Below, in pieces: positions 26,869 to 30,569 of a stretch of DNA of 30,569 nucleotides. The notes under the pieces were generated by a model. It saw only the letters and a list, made by a program, of their open reading frames with translations. It did no database searches and was not told the DNA's origin. Each line of letters starts with the position of its first letter. Within the stretch, counting starts at the first letter, position 1. The DNA is taken from the IMG/VR virus record IMGVR_UViG_3300027987_000511, positions 1 to 30,569 of that record, one strand, 5' to 3'. Both the position numbers and the translations under genes were made by a program. The stretch comes from a virus.

Positions 26869-28794
26869 ATGCCTGACCGCTCTCCTTCCCGGGCCCCGAC
26901 CGCCGCCGAGCTTCGGCTCATCAACCGGCAGTTCAGCCGCCGGCAGCTCGCTGCTGGGGATATCGCTATCCTCGACCGGGTTCATCTCGCCAACAACTAC
27001 CAGCTTGCGCATGGGATGTACTTCATCGACACCGCGAGCTCATTGGCGTTGATGGCGGACCAGATCAACCTGGGTTTCGACGGCGCCAAGTCGGTGCATC
27101 TGATGGTGAACCACCAGGCCAGGGATATGTTGGGCCTTGGCACCTTCTTCGATGCCAGCATGGCGGACAACGACGGCGGCCAGGTCCTCGCTGGCAAGAT
27201 CTACGTCGTGCGTGATCTCCAGTCCGGGGGCTTCGACGCGAACTCCCTGATCTCGGCGTACGACGCCGGCCTCTGGGAGGACATTTCCATCGGCCAGGAC
27301 TGGCGCGGCGCCCGGTTCCGGTGCGACGTCTGTGGCTGCGACGTCCTGAGCCATGACTGTGACCATCTCTGGAATCTCATCTTCGGCGATCCCCTGCGCG
27401 ACGGGACCTTTGCCACGATGACGGTTGAGCGATCACTGCTCCATGAGACCAGCGCGGTATTCCGTGGCGCGCTCAGCGATGCCGGCGTGGGCAAGCTCTC
27501 CGCCCTAGGGCTTGGGCCGGCGCCCGTCGTCCCCTCCCGGCAGCAGCTTGCCCAGGCGCTCTTCGCCGCCCGGGAGGCGAACTGCTACGGCATGGAGTGC
27601 TCGGCCCACGGGAAGCTCCAGAGCTCGGGCCTGAATGAGGTGCTGTTCTCCCACGACTCGAAGACCAGCGACCGAGAGGGCGACTGGTCCGCCACCATTC
27701 GTGGCCAGCGGAAGTTCCTGCCGGATTCGGCATTCGCCGACACTGAGCATCGCAACTTCCCTCACCACTGGGTGCTCGGCGGTTATGTGACCGACCAGGG
27801 GCGCTACGCCGAAGACCGCGGCGATCTGGTGCTCCATGCCGAAGGCACTCTCGCGGCGCTCGCGCGGGCGACCGGAGATGCCGACGGCTCTGTGCGGGAG
27901 CATCTCGCCTCCCACATCGCCGCCGAGTATTCAGGGAACGCGACCGTGAGAGCTGGATTCGACGGGGTTTCGATTGTCTCCGAGCAGGGGAACGAAATCA
28001 TCGGCGCCATGGTGATCGACCCGCGATCCACCAGTTGTGCCCATCTCTCGCCGGAGGACATGGAGCTTCTCGGCGAGGCCCTGCGCGCCGCCCTCGCGAA
28101 GGACGGCCGCCTACAAGACCACAACGCGCCGGACGGCGCGAACGGAGCGGAGATTTTGTCCGACACTCAAAGGGCGCAAGCCCAGGAGACCCCCATGAAG
28201 ACGCTAGAAGAGCTGCAGGCAGAGGTGGATAGCCTGCGGATCGCGAATGACAATTCCAACAAGACCATCGGAAACCTCCAGTCGGAACTGGAGGTAGCCA
28301 ACAAGAAGCTCGTCGATGCGCAGGCGGCGCTCACCGAGACCACCGAACGTCTCGAGGCCGCCGGCGAGAAGGCAGCCAGCGACCTGGCCGAGATCCGGTC
28401 CCTCCTGAACGAGGCCGGGCTGCCCAACCCCACCCTGAAGGATCTCAAGCGTCTGGCCCGTGACGCCCAGGCAGCCCTCACTGCCAAGGATGAGGCGCGG
28501 ATCGCCGTGCTCTCTCTGATCGACGATCTGACCGGCGAGACCGGTCTCAGCGCCGAGGATGCGGAGCACTACAAGGAGCTGGCCGGTTTCATGTCCGCCG
28601 ACAGCCTGTCCAATGCCGCGGCCGCGGAGAAGCTCAACAAGTTGGCGTCCAACATCAAGGCCGAGTGTCAGATGCTCGGGATCCAGCCCGGACGTCGGGC
28701 TGCGGTGGATCCCGATGCGGGGGATGGCCAAGCGTCCGGCGAGCTCTCCGAGGATCGTAAGTCGCGCCGCGACCGGTTCCGCACGTCGCAGTAG
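26869..28794 (+). CDS. Prohead protease fused to scaffold, 641 aa
   Basis: The start at 26869 lies 18 bases after the portal stop, with CTGGAGTC upstream. Three modules are visible. Residues about 30-180 resemble XkdF-type (Peptidase S78_2-like) prohead protease: YDAGLWEDISIGQDW, then RFRCDVCGCDVLSHDCDH (Cys152, 155, 157, 164). Residues about 270-340 carry RKFLPDSAFADTEHR, a segment often downstream of such proteases. Residues 443-641 form the coiled-coil scaffold (see 28195-28794). The protease should cleave scaffold and capsid N-termini during head maturation. The catalytic serine (around Ser140) is inferred, not verified. Confidence 0.7.
   Translation: MPDRSPSRAPTAAELRLINRQFSRRQLAAGDIAILDRVHLANNYQLAHGMYFIDTASSLALMADQINLGFDGAKSVHLMVNHQARDMLGLGTFFDASMADNDGGQVLAGKIYVVRDLQSGGFDANSLISAYDAGLWEDISIGQDWRGARFRCDVCGCDVLSHDCDHLWNLIFGDPLRDGTFATMTVERSLLHETSAVFRGALSDAGVGKLSALGLGPAPVVPSRQQLAQALFAAREANCYGMECSAHGKLQSSGLNEVLFSHDSKTSDREGDWSATIRGQRKFLPDSAFADTEHRNFPHHWVLGGYVTDQGRYAEDRGDLVLHAEGTLAALARATGDADGSVREHLASHIAAEYSGNATVRAGFDGVSIVSEQGNEIIGAMVIDPRSTSCAHLSPEDMELLGEALRAALAKDGRLQDHNAPDGANGAEILSDTQRAQAQETPMKTLEELQAEVDSLRIANDNSNKTIGNLQSELEVANKKLVDAQAALTETTERLEAAGEKAASDLAEIRSLLNEAGLPNPTLKDLKRLARDAQAALTAKDEARIAVLSLIDDLTGETGLSAEDAEHYKELAGFMSADSLSNAAAAEKLNKLASNIKAECQMLGIQPGRRAAVDPDAGDGQASGELSEDRKSRRDRFRTSQ
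28195..28794 (+). CDS. Nested scaffolding protein by internal start
   Basis: An in-frame ATG at 28195 (Met443 of the protease ORF) is preceded by AGGAG (28184-28188) with six-base spacing, a good ribosome-binding site. The product, 199 aa, begins MKTLEELQAEVDSLRIAND and is a long coiled coil to about residue 70 (LQSELEVANKKLVDAQAALTETTERLE), ending in a basic tail (EDRKSRRDRFRTSQ) likely to bind capsid. This mirrors lambda C/Nu3, where protease and scaffold share a C-terminus. Separate production is inferred from the start site. Confidence 0.65.
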   Translation: MKTLEELQAEVDSLRIANDNSNKTIGNLQSELEVANKKLVDAQAALTETTERLEAAGEKAASDLAEIRSLLNEAGLPNPTLKDLKRLARDAQAALTAKDEARIAVLSLIDDLTGETGLSAEDAEHYKELAGFMSADSLSNAAAAEKLNKLASNIKAECQMLGIQPGRRAAVDPDAGDGQASGELSEDRKSRRDRFRTSQ

Positions 28795-28800
28795 TGCAGA

Positions 28801-28817
28801 GATTCCTCATGAGAATC
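28801..28817. promoter_or_regulatory. GATTCCTCATGAGAATC dyad before 28852
   Basis: A near-perfect inverted repeat: GATTC-TCATGA-GAATC plus one extra C on the left arm. It lies 34 bases before the ATG at 28852, between scaffold and the next capsid-region gene. Together with 6674 and 18467 it defines the palindrome family. As RNA it could also form a small hairpin. Confidence 0.4.
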
Positions 28818-28851
28818 TGAACGAGAACTCCCAGATAGAAGGAATACAGTC

Positions 28852-29253
28852 ATGTCTCAAGAAAACCAGATCATGAATTACGATGTCGGCGCGTCGTTCG
28901 GCTCGGGAGACGAGCTCTTCACCGATGCCGAGGCACTCCGCTCTGCTCACAAGATTTCCGCCGTGTTCGACAACAGCTCGGCGGATTCCTTCCCCAAGGG
29001 CCGCGGCCTGAAGGACAACACGGACGGCGGCACCGACGGCCTCAAGACCGAGTGGACCAACGGCGTCATCGGCACCCAGACCGGCTTGTGCATCCTCATG
29101 CACGACGTCGTGCTCGATGGTTCGGGTGGGCAGGTGATCGCCACCGCGGTCGATGCCTCGCTCGGCATCAAGGCTTCCGTCTGCACGGATTCCGCCGGCG
29201 CTGCCCTCGATGCCAACTTCACAGCCGCAGTGCCGTTCATCAAGTTCGCATAA
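28852..29253 (+). CDS. Small capsid-region protein (candidate decoration/stabilisation protein), 133 aa
   Basis: AGAAGGAATACAG precedes the ATG. The sequence is Gly/Asp/Ser-rich and beta-like (DGLKTEWTNGVIGTQTGLCILMHDVVLDGSGGQVIATAVDASLGIKASVCTD) and ends with ALDANFTAAVPFIKFA. Its position between scaffold and major capsid genes, and its length (about 110-150 in families of head decoration proteins), suggest a decoration or stabilising protein like lambda gpD. No clear motif is seen, so the call is from context. A near-perfect palindrome lies at 28801-28817. Confidence 0.55.
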   Translation: MSQENQIMNYDVGASFGSGDELFTDAEALRSAHKISAVFDNSSADSFPKGRGLKDNTDGGTDGLKTEWTNGVIGTQTGLCILMHDVVLDGSGGQVIATAVDASLGIKASVCTDSAGAALDANFTAAVPFIKFA

Positions 29254-29303
29254 GGGCGACCTTCTCGACCTTGTGAAAAACCATCGCGAATAAGGAGAAG
29301 GAC

Positions 29304-30569
29304 ATGCCTTCCATCGTTGCATACAACAATCTCCTGGAAGATATCCAGGAAGCCTACAACGACGCGGCGGACCGGGCGCAACTCCGGTACGTCAACTCCG
29401 TCAGTTCCATTCCCCAGGAGGGTGACGAAGTCGAGTGGGTGCGGCGCAACATCGACACCGGACTCGCCCCTATCACCTCACCCGAACAGAACTCACCGAT
29501 CCTACCCCAGGGTCGGTACCACACCGCCCGCTCGACCGCCGTCGAATCGCGCTTCATCAAGGCGTTCAACCGGCAGGAGCTGGCGAATCTGTCCAGCGCC
29601 GACAAGCGGATTCGCATCCAGGCCGAGGACCATATCCAGTATGAGATCGTCGATCAGCTTCGGCGTGCGGAGCACCTCCAGGAGATGATCGCCAACGATC
29701 TTCTCGTGAAGGGCACCGTCAGCTACGTAGAGGTGACGCCGGGGATCCAGGTGAAGGTGCTGACCTCCATCGACGGCTTCCATATCTCAACGGCCTCGAC
29801 GACCTGGGACAACACCGCGACCGCGACGGTGCGGGACGACATCGACGCGGAGCTGCTGGCGTACTGGCAGCGGAACAACGAGATGCCGGCCGCCATGCGA
29901 ATGAGCCGCGATACCTGGAACCTGATGAAGGTAAACACCCAGGTCACCAATCTCATCCAGAACTACATGGTCACCGCCGGCGGTGCGAATATCAACCGCG
30001 ACGACGGCATCGGCGGACTCGTCAGCCGATCTCTCGTAATCCAGGCCTTCGACTGGCCGGAAATTATCCTCGATGACGCATCGACCACGGTTTCCGGCAC
30101 ATGCGCCAGCACGACCGGTGCGACCGCCTCCGAGACCCTGACTCTCAATGCGCAGGTATATGGCATTCGTCCGGGAGACACCCTGCTCGTCGGTTGGGAC
30201 GAGCGGGATGGATCCTACACCTCGACGCGACCAGTTCTGGGGGTTGGCGTGACAGGCCGGACACTGACGATCGACTGCACCGCCGGTGCGGTCACCGCCG
30301 GCGACATCTGCGCCGTGAAGTGCCGCTTCCTGCCGCTGACGGATGTCCAGTTTGTGCCGCAGAACGAGACCGCGAATCTCGAGTGGCGGAATCCGTACTA
30401 CAGCATCGAGGTCAGCGGCGACCTGCCGGTGCTGCCGGATCGCTCTGGCCTGACGGTGGACGCGTTCTCCGCAGGTGAGCAGGGGCTCGCCGTATTCCGG
30501 CGCGTCTGGAACAAGTTCGGCATGCGCGTGAAGGATCCACGGAAGCTCCAAACCTTCGTGACCCGCTAG
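29304..30569 (+). CDS. Major capsid protein, GpE-like
   Basis: A 421-aa protein at the usual place for the major capsid, with AAGGAGAAGGAC before the ATG. The N-terminal part (AYNNLLEDIQEAYNDAADRAQLRYVNSV) is helical, followed by an E-loop-like region (PITSPEQNSPILPQGRY...RFIKAFNRQEL), and TWNLMKVNTQVTNLIQNYM, ELLAYWQRNNEMPAAMRMSRD resemble the P-domain of lambda gpE-type capsids. A beta-rich stretch at about 255-345 (TLTLNAQVYGIRPGDTLLVGWDERDG) looks like an insertion, since such capsids are usually near 330-350 residues. The gene ends at the last base of the window, but its TAG stop is complete. Confidence 0.8.
   Translation: MPSIVAYNNLLEDIQEAYNDAADRAQLRYVNSVSSIPQEGDEVEWVRRNIDTGLAPITSPEQNSPILPQGRYHTARSTAVESRFIKAFNRQELANLSSADKRIRIQAEDHIQYEIVDQLRRAEHLQEMIANDLLVKGTVSYVEVTPGIQVKVLTSIDGFHISTASTTWDNTATATVRDDIDAELLAYWQRNNEMPAAMRMSRDTWNLMKVNTQVTNLIQNYMVTAGGANINRDDGIGGLVSRSLVIQAFDWPEIILDDASTTVSGTCASTTGATASETLTLNAQVYGIRPGDTLLVGWDERDGSYTSTRPVLGVGVTGRTLTIDCTAGAVTAGDICAVKCRFLPLTDVQFVPQNETANLEWRNPYYSIEVSGDLPVLPDRSGLTVDAFSAGEQGLAVFRRVWNKFGMRVKDPRKLQTFVTR

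Noticed and set aside
1-30569. Stop-codon reassignment, suggested by the fused small genes and the odd tRNA
   Set aside because: All three stop codons end genes at sensible places, including within ATGA and TAATG couplings, and no in-frame stop interrupts a recognised domain.
1-30569. CRISPR array or insertion sequence
   Set aside because: No regularly spaced repeats, no terminal inverted repeats with a transposase, and the HTH in 15945-16427 lacks a catalytic domain.

Overview
The window is a 30.6 kb stretch of a tailed double-stranded DNA phage genome, either free or as a metagenomic contig. It is GC-rich (by eye roughly 60%) and densely packed. Most genes are on the + strand and are chained by ATGA, GTGA or TAATG stop/start overlaps. 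The head genes (GpA-type large terminase, portal, fused protease/scaffold, small capsid-region protein, GpE-like major capsid protein) point to a siphovirus-like phage. A high-GC proteobacterial host is an inference from gene types and GC content; nothing in the sequence proves it. No integrase, repressor or lysis gene is visible, and the window ends on the stop codon of the capsid gene.

Layout. (1) 1-4331: an early accessory block of about 15 small genes, many with Cys-pair zinc-binding patterns, including a small ppGpp-hydrolase-like HD protein. (2) 4332-8560: a promoter, a ParB/sulfiredoxin-fold DGQHR protein, a run of unrecognised small genes, and a 256-aa protein resembling the phage family I know as DUF7873. 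(3) 8561-8921: the only long gene-free stretch. It carries an apparent circularly permuted tRNA gene, with the 3' half (including CCA) lying 10 nt upstream of the 5' half, embedded in long-range RNA helices. (4) 8922-9842: four small, mostly zinc-binding ORFs ending in a hairpin. (5) 9884-10834: a reverse-strand island with a DUF1643 protein, an initiator-like tRNA-Met(CAT) and a small ORF. (6) 10877-18858: a nucleotide, replication and recombination block with a DUF3268 zinc protein, orotate phosphoribosyltransferase, an RDF-like metal-binding protein, a CHC2 primase zinc domain, a PD-(D/E)XK Fe-S exonuclease, an HTH protein, a SLOG-like protein, a RuvC-like resolvase and SSB. (7) 18900-22571: two intrinsic terminators, a putative helicase loader, a DnaB-like helicase and a 443-aa orphan. 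(8) 22568-30569: a dNTP-diphosphohydrolase-type domain protein, then terminase, portal, protease/scaffold, a small capsid-region protein and the major capsid protein.

How the parts work together. DnaB helicase, its presumed loader, the primase zinc domain and SSB suggest a partly self-supplied replication fork without a polymerase in the window. The PD-(D/E)XK nuclease, RuvC-like enzyme and SSB form a recombination or resolution set. OPRT, the HD alarmone hydrolase and the dNTP-hydrolase domain would alter host nucleotide metabolism during infection. Two short motif families recur in gaps before genes: a CGTTCGATCGTT motif at a near-constant distance downstream of promoter-like elements, and an ATTCC(T)CATG(A)GGAAT-like palindrome. 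Both look like phage-specific regulatory sites.

The most striking signal is the permuted tRNA at 8695-8772 with its flanking structured RNA. How it matures and what it decodes cannot be determined from sequence alone.
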